Source of the DNA: Pseudomonas syringae
Lineage (GTDB): Bacteria; Pseudomonadota; Gammaproteobacteria; Pseudomonadales; Pseudomonadaceae
Direction of reading: 5' to 3'
NCBI RefSeq assembly: GCF_001698815.1
Contig: NZ_LGSI01000020.1
Span: forward strand, 71,483 to 135,482
Length of the DNA stretch: 64,000 nt
Under the pieces are notes generated by a model that was given only the letters and a program-made list of their open reading frames with translations, was not told the DNA's origin and ran no database searches. A program made the translations under genes and the position numbers. The stretch's first letter is position 1. Each line of letters starts with the position of its first letter. This document shows positions 18,633-28,379 of the stretch, piece by piece.

Positions 18633-19347
18633 TGAGGGTCTGGTCGAGCTTGGCAGTCCCCGACCGATGGTCAAGGTCGAACGCCAACGCTTGCACGACA
18701 CGGTCGTGGAGCACCTGCGCAGCTTTATCACCGAGGGCGTGCTGGCACCCGGAAGGAAGCTCAACGAGCGCGAACTGTGCGAAACCCTTGGCATTTCCCG
18801 GACGCCGTTACGTGAGGCGCTCAAGGTGCTCGCGGTCGAAGGCCTTATCGAGATCAATCCGAACCGCGGTGCGAGCGTCGCGCGCATGTCGGAGCTGGAA
18901 ATTCGCGAAACTTTCGAGCTGATGAGCGGCATCGAAGCCTTCGCCGGTGAGCTGGCCTGTGAACGCATCACGCTACAAGAGCTTGATGAGATCAAGGCGC
19001 TGCACTATGCGATGGTGGTCAGCAAGAATCAGAATGACCTGCCGGGTTACTACCAGCGCAACCGGGCGATTCACGACCTGATCAACCTTGCGGCGCGCAA
19101 CTCGGCGCTGCGTCAGGTGTATCTGTCACTGAACCGGCGCATTCAGGCGTTGCGTTTTCTGTCCAACCAACAGGCGCCGAAGTGGGAAAGGGCGTTGCAC
19201 GATCACGAAGAAATGATCGAGGCCTTGCAGACGCGGGACGGCAAGCGCTTGAGCAGCATTCTGCGTCACCATCTCCTGGAAAAACGCGACGCGATCATGC
19301 TGATGGTGCGCGACGATTCCGAGCATCCGGATTCTATTCGCCGCTGA
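18622..19347 (+). CDS. GntR-family regulator with FCD effector domain
   Basis: 241 residues. The winged helix at about residues 18-85 includes GVLAPGRKLNERELCETLG and ISRTPLREALKVLAVEGLIE. The all-helical FCD domain follows, with LIEINPNRGASVARM at the junction and metal/ligand-type His residues in NRAIHDLINLA and RHHLLEKRD. GAGG lies 7 bp before the ATG. It is divergent from the aminotransferase operon, with a perfect palindrome between them. FCD regulators usually repress catabolic genes until an organic acid binds. Confidence 0.9.
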   Translation: MQNIEGLVELGSPRPMVKVERQRLHDTVVEHLRSFITEGVLAPGRKLNERELCETLGISRTPLREALKVLAVEGLIEINPNRGASVARMSELEIRETFELMSGIEAFAGELACERITLQELDEIKALHYAMVVSKNQNDLPGYYQRNRAIHDLINLAARNSALRQVYLSLNRRIQALRFLSNQQAPKWERALHDHEEMIEALQTRDGKRLSSILRHHLLEKRDAIMLMVRDDSEHPDSIRR

Positions 19348-19477
19348 CGTTCGGCGGATTTCATCTGGCCTGCGGGATAAATCATTTCAAATCATCAGAC
19401 AGTCATGGACTATAGGCGTCTTTTTCTCGCCCCCTCCCGTCAGGGGGGCGAGCGCAGGCCGCTCGAGGAGCCCATGA

Positions 19478-22400
19478 ATGAGCATCAAGATTGAGGCGCT
19501 GATCGCCCGCAAGATCGGCTTCGCCTCCCACCAGAATGCCGTGCCTCTGGTACGTGAACTGAGCCTCTGGAACCAGAGCGAACAACCTTTTGAAGACCTG
19601 GTGCTGAGCCTCGGCACCGACCCTGCTTTTGTCGAGACCCGGACCTGGAACATCGATCGCTTGAATCCCGGCGATCGTCTCAGCATCAACGAACGCGATA
19701 TCAAACTCAACGCGGGTTATCTGGCTGGCCTTACTGAAAGCCTTGGCGCGGAAGTTGTGCTGCGCTTGTCTCGGGGCGATGAACTGATCGCCGAACAACG
19801 CGTTGTGACTGAACTGCTGGCGCGCACGGAGTGGGGCGGCCTCAGCGCCATGCCTGAGTTGCTGGCCGCGTTCTGCATGCCCAATGATCCTGCGGTCGAC
19901 CGTGTGCTCAAAGCCGCTTCACAGGTATTGCGACGCGCCGGGAAGAAAGACGGCATCGACGGCTATGAAAGCAAGTCACGCACACGGACCTGGGAACTGA
20001 CGTCCGCGATCTGGTCCGCAGTCTGCAGTTTCAAGCTGAGCTACGCACTGCCGCCCGCCAGTTTCGAACAGCAAGGGCAGAGAATCCGGCCGCCGGGCAT
20101 GATCCTGGAAAACGGCGTGGCGACTTGCCTGGATACCGCGCTGCTGTTTGCCGCCGCGCTGGAACAGGCCGGGTTGAATGCCTTGCTGATCATGACTAAA
20201 GGCCACGCTTTCGCCGGTGTCTGGTTACAGCCTCAAGAGTTCTCGCAGCTATTGACCGATGAAGCCTCGGCGGTGCGCAAGCGCCTGGATCTGAAGGAGA
20301 TGGTGGTGTTCGAAACCACCCTGGCGACTCAGGCGCCGGTGCCAGGTTTCAGTCAGGCAGTTGCCGCCGCTGAGCGGCAACTGGACGATGAGCAATTCAT
20401 CATGGCCATTGACGTGCATCGCGCGCGGATGCAGAAGATTCGCCCGATTGCGTTGGCGCCGGACCCGAGCACGCCTGCTGCGGCGGATGACGCGCCACCG
20501 ACCGTCGAAAGCCTTGAGGAAGCGCCGCTACTGCCTGGTTTCGACGTAGAAATCAACGATAGCAGCGACGGACCCGCAGGCAAGCTGACGCTTTGGCAAC
20601 GCAAGCTTCTCGACCTCACCACCCGCAATCGCTTGCTGCACTTGCCGGAGAGTGCCAAAGGCGTGCGGCTTTTGTGTCCTGATCCGGCGGCTCTGGAAGA
20701 CCTGCTGTCCAGCGGCCAGCGCATTCGCGTGCTGGCCGTGCCGGACCTGAACAGCAGCGGCCGTGATACCGCACTCTATGAACAGCAGAATCATGAAAGT
20801 CTGGTCGATGAAGTTGCGCGTCAGGCGTTGGCCCGTGGCGAAGTGCTCGCCAGTCTGGAAAAACCCAAACTCGAAGCGACGTTGATTGATCTGTTCCGCA
20901 AGGCACGCAGCGATCTGGAGGAGGGCGGTGCGAACACTCTGTTCCTGGCAATCGGTTTTCTCAAGTGGAAGAAAAGTGTCGACGACCCGAAAACCTACTC
21001 TGCGCCGCTGATTCTGCTGCCCGTCAAACTCGAACGCAAAAGCGCCTTGTCGGGGGTAACCCTGAGCCTGCTGGACGAAGAGCCGCGCTTCAACCTGACG
21101 TTGTTGGAACTTCTGCGCCACGATTTCGAGCTGGTCATTCCGGGGCTGGACGGCGAGTTGCCGAGCGACGATAGCGGCATTGATGTCGCGGGCATCTGGA
21201 ATAAGGTGCGCCGCGCCGTACGCGATGTGCCAGGGTTCGAAGTCAGTACCGAACTGGTGCTCGGCACTTTCTCGTTTGCCAAGTACCTGATGTGGAAAGA
21301 CCTCAACGCCAACGCAGCGCAGTTGCTGCAAAGCCCGCTGGTCCGGCACTTGCTGGAGCGGGATTCAGGCGGCGAAGCGTTTGCCGGGTCCGATGAATTC
21401 CCGCGCCCCGAGCAACTCGACGCGACCGTCACACCGGCACAGTTGTTTACCCCGTTAGCGGCAGACTCGTCGCAGCTCTCGGCAGTGGTGGCTTCTGCGG
21501 GTAAACATAGTTTCGTGCTCGACGGGCCGCCCGGTACCGGAAAATCCCAGACCATTGCCAATATGATCGCCCACAACCTGGCACTCGGTCGTCGCGTGCT
21601 ATTCGTGGCGGAAAAGCGTGCAGCACTCGACGTGGTGTATCGCCGGTTGGCAGAGAAAGGCCTGGGCGAATTTTGCCTGGAGCTGCATTCAAGCAAGACG
21701 TCCAAGGTCGAAGTGCTCAAGCAACTGGACCGTGCCTGGGACGTACGCGACACCTTGAGCGCCGAGGATTGGCAGCGTGAAGCCGAGCGCGTGCAGACGC
21801 TGCGTTCGCGACTCAATCAACTGGTCGAGGTGTTGCATCGACGCTGGCCCAACGGCCTGTCGCTGCATCAGGCTATCGGTCGTGTCGTGCGCGACCATGG
21901 CCCCACGACGCCGCGTCTGGCGTGGTCGGCAGGCACTGCACACGATGCGGACGAGTACGCCTTGTTGCTGGACCTATCCCGCCGCCTGGGGCTCAACGGT
22001 GCCGCCGCTCGTGACCTGTCGGGCAAATTCGGTGTGCTGGGGCAGACGCAATGGTCGAACGCCTGGCAAGCGCAGATCGTCAGCGCCGCCCGCGAATTGC
22101 CCCAGGCGCTTGATGCACTGATCAGCGCTGCTGAAAGAATGCTGGCGTTGACGCACTTGTCGCTGCCGGTGACGGAAGTGGCGCAACTTGTGCAGCTTGA
22201 GGAACTGGTCAGTTTGCTCGTTGAGAGCCATGGCGTGAACCTGTCGTTCGCCTTCGCGCCGGATGCCATGATGCGAATCGAGGCTGCCCGGCACGCCTGC
22301 CAGCTGCTCGCTGATTACCGCGAACTGGAAGAGAGTCTGTCGCTGAACTACGCCGACGAAGCCTGTCGCCGGGTTCCGTTCGAGGCCCTGCGCAGGGACT

Positions 22401-24709
22401 GGCAAGAGGCTGAAGGCAAGTTCTGGTTCTTCGCCAGTCTCGCCAGGAAAAAGGTCGCCACGCAGCTGGCTTCGGTCGGTGGTGCTGCGGGTCTGCCGGA
22501 CGTTCCAGGTGATCTGCTGATCTTTGAACGGTTGCAGGCGCAGCTGCTGGAGTTGGACAATCTGGCCCCCGAATTGCAATCGATTCCCGGCTGGAACGGA
22601 CTTGCCAGCGACAGCTCGCGCACGCTCAAGGCCGTGGTGCTGGCCGAAAGTATGCGTGCCCGGCTCAGGGCGCTGGTTGAATCACCTGAACAGTTGATCG
22701 CCTTGCGCAGTGCCGTGGCACGGTTGGTGATCGAGGCCAATGAAATGCTGGGGGCGGGCGGTCAGATCGCTACGACACTGGTGACCTTGCAGCAGGCCTT
22801 GGCCCGCTACGATGACGCTGCTCAGTTATTTGCCGAACTGGCCGTGACCACGAGCGAAATGCTCCCTGGCGTTGCCGAGCTTCGTGCGACGTGTGCCGCT
22901 ATCCAGCAACAGGAAGGACAGCTCAAGGCGTGGTGCGACTGGTGTCGGGTCCGCGAGCAGGCGGGCGCAGCAGGTCTGGCACCTTTGGCTCAGGCACTGG
23001 AACGCGGCAACGTGCTGCCGTCGGCCTGCGAAGATACGTTTGTTACCGCGTATTCGCACTGGTTTGCCACGGTTGGCATCGACGGCGAGCCGTTGCTGAG
23101 AACCTTCGTTGCTGCCGAGCATATGAGCGACATCGCCACGTTCAACCGCTTGGACGACGAGCTGGCGAAGCTAACCGTGCGCTACATTCGCGCAAAACTG
23201 TGCGGCCTGATCCCGTCGAAGAACGACATTGCCAAGAACAGCGGCTTTGCCATCCTCAAGCATGAGCTACAGAAATCCCGGCGGCATAAACCGGTTCGCC
23301 AACTGGCCATCGAGATGGGCGATGCGCTGAACCGGCTGGCGCCGTGCATGCTCATGAGCCCGCTGTCGATTGCCCAGTTCCTGCCGGCCGATCAGCCGCC
23401 GTTCGACCTGGTGATCTTTGACGAGGCGTCGCAAATCGCGCCCTGGGACGCGATCGGCTCCATCGCGCGGGGCAAACAGGTGATCATTGCCGGTGACCCG
23501 CGCCAGATGCCGCCCACCAACTTTTTCAACCGGAGTGCAAATGCCGAGGACGACGACACGGCCGAAGACATGGAAAGCATTCTCGACGAATGCCTGGGTG
23601 CCGGTGTACCGAGTCACAGCCTCAGTTGGCATTATCGCAGTCGGCATGAAAGCCTGATCGCGTTTTCCAATCACCGGTATTACGACAGCAGCCTGATCAC
23701 CTTTCCGGCCGCTGAAACCCGGGCCAGCGCCGTCGAGTGGCGACGCGTCGAAGGTGTATATGCCAAGGGCAAGGGGCGTTGCAACCAGGCAGAAGCCGAG
23801 GCCATCGTCCATGAAACGGTCAAGCGTCTCACCGATCCGGCGTTCATTGCTGCGGGCTACTCAATCGGCATCATCACGCTGAACTCCGATCAGCAGAAGC
23901 TCATCAACGACTTGATGGATGCTGCCCGTCAGCAATACCCGCAGATCGAACCCTTCTTCCAGGACAGCCAGACTGAGCCGGTTGTGGTGAAGAACCTGGA
24001 AACCGTACAGGGCGACGAGCGCGATCTGATCATGCTCGGCATTGGCTACGGGCCTACCGAGCCGGGTGCGCCAGTGATGTCGATGAACTTCGGACCACTG
24101 AACAAGGACGGCGGCTGGCGTCGCCTGAACGTCGCCATTACCCGCTCGCGTCGCGAGATGCTGGTGTTTTCGTCGTTCGATCCTTCAATGATTGACCTCA
24201 ACCGTACCAACGCCCGCGCAGTGCGTGATCTCAAGCATTTCATCGAGTTCGCCCAGCGCGGCCCGAGGGCATTGGCCGAGGCGGTGCAGGGTTCGGTGGG
24301 CGGTTACGATTCGCCCTTTGAAGAAGCGGTGGCGCAAGGGTTGCGACGGATGGGCTGGCAAGTGGTGTCGCAGATTGGTGTGTCGCGTTTCCGTATTGAC
24401 CTGGGGATTGTGCATCCCGACCGTCCCGGCGATTACCTGGCGGGTGTCGAATGCGACGGCGCGACCTATCATAGCGCGGCAACCGCCCGTGACCGCGACA
24501 AGGTGCGTGGAGCGATACTGCGCGGTCTGGGCTGGGATTTGCTGCGGTTGTGGTCCACCGAATGGTGGGTCGACAAGGAAGGTGCTTTGCAACGCTTGCA
24601 TGCTGATTTGAACGATTTGCTGGAACAATCGAGAGATGTGCCAGTCGCGCAGCACGTTGATCTCCCCGATCCACTGGAGGTCAACGTGGAACCCGCTGAA
24701 ACGCCATGA
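19478..24709 (+). CDS. Giant DUF4011-type SF1 helicase with C-terminal endonuclease-like domain
   Basis: 1743 residues. A region with CLDTALLFAAALEQAG near 215 and GHAFAGVWL near 241 looks like a transglutaminase-fold Cys/His pair. KLTLWQRKLLDLTTRNRLLHL near 370 is the DUF4011 signature (given as a block). SF1 helicase motifs follow: Walker A GPPGTGKSQT near 682, Walker B IFDEASQI near 1312, AGDPRQMPPT, TVQGDERDLIMLG and LNVAITRSRREM. The C-terminus has RFRIDLGI and VECDGATYH (near 1657), a Vsr/DUF559/MTES_1575-like nuclease pattern. GAGGAG precedes the ATG. It stands alone between GntR and a TonB receptor. Such proteins occur in defence or DNA-repair settings; its actual role is unknown. Confidence 0.88.
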   Translation: MSIKIEALIARKIGFASHQNAVPLVRELSLWNQSEQPFEDLVLSLGTDPAFVETRTWNIDRLNPGDRLSINERDIKLNAGYLAGLTESLGAEVVLRLSRGDELIAEQRVVTELLARTEWGGLSAMPELLAAFCMPNDPAVDRVLKAASQVLRRAGKKDGIDGYESKSRTRTWELTSAIWSAVCSFKLSYALPPASFEQQGQRIRPPGMILENGVATCLDTALLFAAALEQAGLNALLIMTKGHAFAGVWLQPQEFSQLLTDEASAVRKRLDLKEMVVFETTLATQAPVPGFSQAVAAAERQLDDEQFIMAIDVHRARMQKIRPIALAPDPSTPAAADDAPPTVESLEEAPLLPGFDVEINDSSDGPAGKLTLWQRKLLDLTTRNRLLHLPESAKGVRLLCPDPAALEDLLSSGQRIRVLAVPDLNSSGRDTALYEQQNHESLVDEVARQALARGEVLASLEKPKLEATLIDLFRKARSDLEEGGANTLFLAIGFLKWKKSVDDPKTYSAPLILLPVKLERKSALSGVTLSLLDEEPRFNLTLLELLRHDFELVIPGLDGELPSDDSGIDVAGIWNKVRRAVRDVPGFEVSTELVLGTFSFAKYLMWKDLNANAAQLLQSPLVRHLLERDSGGEAFAGSDEFPRPEQLDATVTPAQLFTPLAADSSQLSAVVASAGKHSFVLDGPPGTGKSQTIANMIAHNLALGRRVLFVAEKRAALDVVYRRLAEKGLGEFCLELHSSKTSKVEVLKQLDRAWDVRDTLSAEDWQREAERVQTLRSRLNQLVEVLHRRWPNGLSLHQAIGRVVRDHGPTTPRLAWSAGTAHDADEYALLLDLSRRLGLNGAAARDLSGKFGVLGQTQWSNAWQAQIVSAARELPQALDALISAAERMLALTHLSLPVTEVAQLVQLEELVSLLVESHGVNLSFAFAPDAMMRIEAARHACQLLADYRELEESLSLNYADEACRRVPFEALRRDWQEAEGKFWFFASLARKKVATQLASVGGAAGLPDVPGDLLIFERLQAQLLELDNLAPELQSIPGWNGLASDSSRTLKAVVLAESMRARLRALVESPEQLIALRSAVARLVIEANEMLGAGGQIATTLVTLQQALARYDDAAQLFAELAVTTSEMLPGVAELRATCAAIQQQEGQLKAWCDWCRVREQAGAAGLAPLAQALERGNVLPSACEDTFVTAYSHWFATVGIDGEPLLRTFVAAEHMSDIATFNRLDDELAKLTVRYIRAKLCGLIPSKNDIAKNSGFAILKHELQKSRRHKPVRQLAIEMGDALNRLAPCMLMSPLSIAQFLPADQPPFDLVIFDEASQIAPWDAIGSIARGKQVIIAGDPRQMPPTNFFNRSANAEDDDTAEDMESILDECLGAGVPSHSLSWHYRSRHESLIAFSNHRYYDSSLITFPAAETRASAVEWRRVEGVYAKGKGRCNQAEAEAIVHETVKRLTDPAFIAAGYSIGIITLNSDQQKLINDLMDAARQQYPQIEPFFQDSQTEPVVVKNLETVQGDERDLIMLGIGYGPTEPGAPVMSMNFGPLNKDGGWRRLNVAITRSRREMLVFSSFDPSMIDLNRTNARAVRDLKHFIEFAQRGPRALAEAVQGSVGGYDSPFEEAVAQGLRRMGWQVVSQIGVSRFRIDLGIVHPDRPGDYLAGVECDGATYHSAATARDRDKVRGAILRGLGWDLLRLWSTEWWVDKEGALQRLHADLNDLLEQSRDVPVAQHVDLPDPLEVNVEPAETP

Positions 24710-24716
24710 TTTCCGT

Positions 24717-24764
24717 AGGACTGGCTTTAGCCGGGAGACCAATCTCCCGGCTAAAGCCGGTCCT
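24717..24764. terminator. Long inverted repeat between convergent genes
   Basis: Two 22-base arms, beginning AGGACTGGCTTTAGCCGGGA and TCTCCCGGCTAAAGCCGGTC, pair at 21 of 22 positions around a CCAA loop. It begins 8 bp after the helicase stop and ends 15 bp before the receptor's stop. It is probably a bidirectional terminator of a Pseudomonas repeat family. Confidence 0.8.
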
Positions 24765-24778
24765 GTGGATCGGGTGAA

Positions 24779-26977
24779 TCAGAAGTCGATGGTGCCCGAG
24801 AATTTCACCAGACGTGGCTCGCCCTGGGTCAGGTAACCGCCGTTGGCGGATGCCCAGTAGTTCTTGTCGGTGATATTTTCCACATTCACGCGCAAGGTCA
24901 GGTCTTTCTGTTCAACCCGCATCTTGTAACGTGCGCCTGCATCGAAGCGGTTCCAGGTCGGCAGACTCAGGTTGTTGGCCTGATCTGCGTACTGGCCGCC
25001 AGTGCGCAACATGCGAGCGTTAAGCGCTGCGCCTTCCAGGCCAGGGATATCCCAATCTGCACTTGCGTTTAGCTGGAAGGTCGGCACGCCAATCGCGTGG
25101 TTGCCGTCGTTGAGGCCGCCGGAGGTGTTTTTCAGTTCGGAGGTCATCCGCGTGCCGCCGGCCATCAAACGCAGGCCTTCGATCGGCTCGCCGAATACGC
25201 TCAACTCAATCCCTTTGTTGACCTGCTGACCGTCACGCACATACAAGCGGCTGGCGGCATCCACGAAGCCGTCGGTAGGCCGCTCGATGCGGAACACACC
25301 CAGATTGGCGCCGAAGGTCTGCATGTCCAGCTTGATGCCGGCTTCCAGTTGCTTGGTGCGACCCGGCGGGAAAGCTTCACCCAGGTTGGTGATGTTTGTG
25401 CCGGACGCTACAGGCCCTTTGGCCAGACCTTCGATACGGTTGGCGTACAGCGAAATGATATCGGTGGGCTTGTAGACAATGCCGTACACCGGCGTGGTGA
25501 TAGCCTCGTCGTAGATCGAGCTGCGGCTGCCGTCGTTGGCTGGGTTGGCCAAGCCGTTGGAGGTGCTGCCGTCGTACAGGTAGTTTTCCACGCGCAGTTG
25601 CTGGCGACGCACGCCATAGGTGAGCAACAGGCTGTCGTCGAACAGGCCAACGGTATCGGAAATCGCCAGGCTGCGATTGCGGGTTTTACCGGTGACGCCA
25701 GGATCGCCCATGTCGCCGCCGGTCAAGTAGCCGTCGGTAGGTTTGGCCAGTTTGTTCGCGTTGTAGATATTGGTATTGCCAACGGTAGGTCGATAAAAGG
25801 TGTAGGCGTTTTCCTGCTCGGTCCAGATGGTCGTGGCGCCAATTGCGATCTGATGGCTGATCGGGCCTGTCTGGAAGCGGCCATTCAGGCCGGTGCTGAA
25901 GCTGGTGTTGTCTTCATTGTGCGGAATTTCCGAGCCGCTGATGGTGGCGGTACCGGTGTTGCCCACCAGTGTCGGGGTGCCGTAAACCCCGGTTTCGCGG
26001 GTGTGCTTGACGCCACCGGCGAGGTAGGCGGTCCAGCTGTCGTTCAGGTCCCAGTCGCCGCGCATCATACCGAAGGTGTCTTCAGTCTCGGTGTAGGTCC
26101 AGCTCTGGCCGTAGTTGTGGCTGGCATCTGGAGCGGTCGGAATGCTGGTCGCAGTCCCGAGCTGCACGGTGTTGCGCAGGTGGTTGATGCGCTGCTTCTG
26201 ATAACCGAAGTCAGTGGATACGCGGAACTTGTCGCCGCGATAGTCGAGGCCAGCAACGAACAGCTTGGTGCGCTGATCCTGATCGTTGACCGCCGTTTCA
26301 CCTTCACGCTGGCTGAGGTTGACCCGCGCGCCGAAGCGGTTGTCATCACCGAAACGCTGGCCGAGGTCCAGATGCTCGCCGATACGACCGTCGGAGCTGA
26401 TGTCCTGGGTGTAGCGACGCGTCGGGACGTCACCGGCGCGCTTGGGTTGCAGGTTTACGCTACCGCCCAGGCCACTGCCGGTCGGGCTGACACCGTTGAT
26501 GAAGGCGTTCGGGCCTTTGAACACTTCGACGCGTTCGATGGCGTCGGTGGACAGAATCTGTCGTGGCAGGACACCGTACAGGCCGTTGTAGGAAATGTCA
26601 TCGCCATTAAGCGGCAGGCCGCGAATCACGAACACCTGAGCCTGGTTACCGAAGCCGTAGGACTGGCGTACCGAAGGATCGTTGAGCAGCACGTCGCCGA
26701 CGTCTTCGGCTTGCTGGTCTTCGATCAGCTTCGAGGTGTAACTGGTCATGGTAAACGGCACATTCATGTTGTCCTGGTTACCCAGTACACCCATTTTCCC
26801 GTCTCGTGCGACCTGCCCACCGGCAAAGGTTTCAGGCAACGTATTCGAGTTTGCCTTGACCGCTTCGGCGTTGACATCGGTAGCACCGAGCTCCACCGGA
26901 TCTGCGGCGTGGGCCATGAAGCTGACGGAGCAGCAGAGGGCGAGCAGGGTAGGGCGCGACGGAAATGCGAAGACCAT
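24779..26977 (-). CDS. TonB-dependent siderophore receptor (FcuA/ferrichrome type)
   Basis: 732 residues with the ATG at 26975-26977; a TTG 16 codons upstream is the alternative. A signal peptide ends at MAHA|ADP near residue 24. The plug domain has VFVIRGLPLNGDDISYNG and ERVEVFKGPNAFINGVSPTG. The barrel ends in the aromatic GTIDF. No STN domain precedes the plug, so it does not signal through a FecR protein. It imports ferric siderophores across the outer membrane; xenosiderophore use is likely but the ligand is unknown. It is single, convergent with the helicase gene. A weak Fur-like AT-rich stretch (about 27047-27085) lies upstream. Confidence 0.9.
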   Translation of the reverse strand: MVFAFPSRPTLLALCCSVSFMAHAADPVELGATDVNAEAVKANSNTLPETFAGGQVARDGKMGVLGNQDNMNVPFTMTSYTSKLIEDQQAEDVGDVLLNDPSVRQSYGFGNQAQVFVIRGLPLNGDDISYNGLYGVLPRQILSTDAIERVEVFKGPNAFINGVSPTGSGLGGSVNLQPKRAGDVPTRRYTQDISSDGRIGEHLDLGQRFGDDNRFGARVNLSQREGETAVNDQDQRTKLFVAGLDYRGDKFRVSTDFGYQKQRINHLRNTVQLGTATSIPTAPDASHNYGQSWTYTETEDTFGMMRGDWDLNDSWTAYLAGGVKHTRETGVYGTPTLVGNTGTATISGSEIPHNEDNTSFSTGLNGRFQTGPISHQIAIGATTIWTEQENAYTFYRPTVGNTNIYNANKLAKPTDGYLTGGDMGDPGVTGKTRNRSLAISDTVGLFDDSLLLTYGVRRQQLRVENYLYDGSTSNGLANPANDGSRSSIYDEAITTPVYGIVYKPTDIISLYANRIEGLAKGPVASGTNITNLGEAFPPGRTKQLEAGIKLDMQTFGANLGVFRIERPTDGFVDAASRLYVRDGQQVNKGIELSVFGEPIEGLRLMAGGTRMTSELKNTSGGLNDGNHAIGVPTFQLNASADWDIPGLEGAALNARMLRTGGQYADQANNLSLPTWNRFDAGARYKMRVEQKDLTLRVNVENITDKNYWASANGGYLTQGEPRLVKFSGTIDF

Positions 26978-27082
26978 GGGACGAATACCTGAGACGCGTG
27001 AGAATGGTAAAAGCCTCCCTGGCAATACGATTGATTCTTAGGCGCAAATACTATCAGGCGTAATTGCAAATTGTTATCAGTC

Positions 27083-27110
27083 AATAACGAAATTTTCACA
27101 TTTCGTTATT
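27083..27110. promoter_or_regulatory. 11-bp inverted repeat upstream of the TonB receptor
   Basis: AATAACGAAAT and ATTTCGTTATT pair perfectly around TTTCAC. It lies between the stop of the dehalogenase-like gene and the receptor start, both leftward. No T-run follows on the minus strand, so it may be an operator rather than a terminator. Confidence 0.45.
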
Positions 27111-27173
27111 GTTTGCTCGTTTTAGACGGGGACATCGAATGGGGGCATTGCTGACGCGACCGCTCGACTGCGC

Positions 27174-28049
27174 TTAACGAAGAAAAGGCAAGACTTCGCC
27201 GAGCAACAACTCTGGGGCTTCTTCGGCGATGTAATGCCCGGCTGGCAAGGCTTTGCCACGCACATCGGTTGCCACTTGCTGCCATTCCTTAAGCGGATCA
27301 AAGCAGCGACCGACAGTGCCTTCTGCGCCCCACATGACCAGCAGTGGCAGGTTCAGATGATGGTGGGCGGCGATGTCGGCGCGATGATGCTCAAGATCGA
27401 TGCTGGCGGCGGCGCGATAGTCTTCGCAGATACCTCGCGCCGCGCCCGGCAGTTGCAGGCAGCGCAAATACTCAGCAAACGCTTCATCGGTAAATGGTTT
27501 CAGGCCGGCACTGCGGCTGCCCATGACACTGCGCAAATAAAGCTCGGGATTGGCTTCGATCAGACTTTCTGGCAGCGGGGCCGGGCGTATCAGGAAGAAC
27601 CAGTGCCAATACGCACGGGCGAAAGCTTCGTTGGTCTGCGCGTACATCGACAGCGTCGGCGCGATATCCAGCAACACCATTCGCTGTACCGCCAAGGGAT
27701 GATCAAGCGCCAGGCGATGGGCGACCCGTGCACCACGGTCGTGGGCCAGAACCGAGAACTTGCTGAAGCCCAGCGCCTGCATCAGTTCGACGCCGTCCCG
27801 GGCCATTTCCCGTTTCGAGTAGTTGCTGTGATCGTCATTGGCGGCTGGTTTGCTGCTGTCGCCGTAACCGCGCAAGTCGGCGGCAACCACGGAGAATTCC
27901 AGGGCGAGTTGTTCGGCGATTTTATGCCAGATCACATGGGTTTGCGGATGCCCGTGCAGCAGCAACAGGCCGGGACCCGCGCCACCTTTGCGATAACTGA
28001 TCTCGACCCCGTTGACCTGGCGTGTGTCTTTGTGGAATCCGGTGAACAT
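27174..28049 (-). CDS. Alpha/beta hydrolase, fluoroacetate/haloacetate dehalogenase-like
   Basis: 291 residues. The nucleophile elbow is LAHDRGARVAHRLALDHP with Asp near 104 in place of the usual Ser, followed by the two Arg residues that bind the carboxylate in fluoroacetate dehalogenases. YWHWFFLIRPAPLPE near 148 supplies the His-Trp halide-binding pair, and AGHYIAEEAPE near the C-terminus holds the catalytic His. The oxyanion-region HGHPQTHVIWHKIA also matches. The family hydrolyses haloacetates to glycolate with release of halide; some members act as epoxide hydrolases. The gene is alone, upstream of the TonB receptor on the same strand. Confidence 0.85.
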   Translation of the reverse strand: MFTGFHKDTRQVNGVEISYRKGGAGPGLLLLHGHPQTHVIWHKIAEQLALEFSVVAADLRGYGDSSKPAANDDHSNYSKREMARDGVELMQALGFSKFSVLAHDRGARVAHRLALDHPLAVQRMVLLDIAPTLSMYAQTNEAFARAYWHWFFLIRPAPLPESLIEANPELYLRSVMGSRSAGLKPFTDEAFAEYLRCLQLPGAARGICEDYRAAASIDLEHHRADIAAHHHLNLPLLVMWGAEGTVGRCFDPLKEWQQVATDVRGKALPAGHYIAEEAPELLLGEVLPFLR

Positions 28050-28183
28050 GAAGTGACTCCCTTGGTGGTGACTCGCTCAACATTGTTTCGCGCGCCCCAG
28101 CTTATTGAATCCTTCCCTGCAATCAACAGCGCTTTGGTGATCGCGTCATCCACGCATCGTGGTTAATCGGCTGGAATACGATC

Positions 28184-28287
28184 CGTTGGAGCGAGCGGGC
28201 GGCGTTCCGACTTGCCCGCGAATCAGACGCCTCGGTGACCCAGCGCTACCGCGTCATCGTTCTTCGCGGGCAAGCCTCGCTCCAACG
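28184..28287. repeat. REP-type palindrome with a 15-bp insertion in one arm
   Basis: The right arm, TTCGCGGGCAAG-C-CTCGCTCCAACG (28263-28287), pairs with CGTTGGAGCGAG (28184-28195) and CTTGCCCGCGAA (28211-28222). The left arm is split by 15 extra bases. This is the common Pseudomonas 'GGAGCGAGGCTTGCCCGCGAA' repeat. It occupies most of the 330-bp gene-free stretch between the GST and the hydrolase; the rest shows nothing recognisable. Confidence 0.8.
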
Positions 28288-28379
28288 GGTGCCGGTGTTT
28301 GCTGCGCGACAGCACGGCGTCGAAGACGGGGCGGAACCTCCCACAGGAAACAACAGAATCGTTGCCTGGCTCGAAACCT

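Noticed and set aside
19478-24764. Mobile element carrying the helicase-nuclease
   Set aside because: No transposase, integrase, direct repeats or tRNA-based attachment site are visible at its edges; only the hairpin at 24717-24764 stands out.
25097-26992. A 631-codon open frame on the plus strand opposite the TonB receptor
   Set aside because: The minus-strand protein has signal, plug and barrel motifs; the plus-strand product shows no family motif or start signal.
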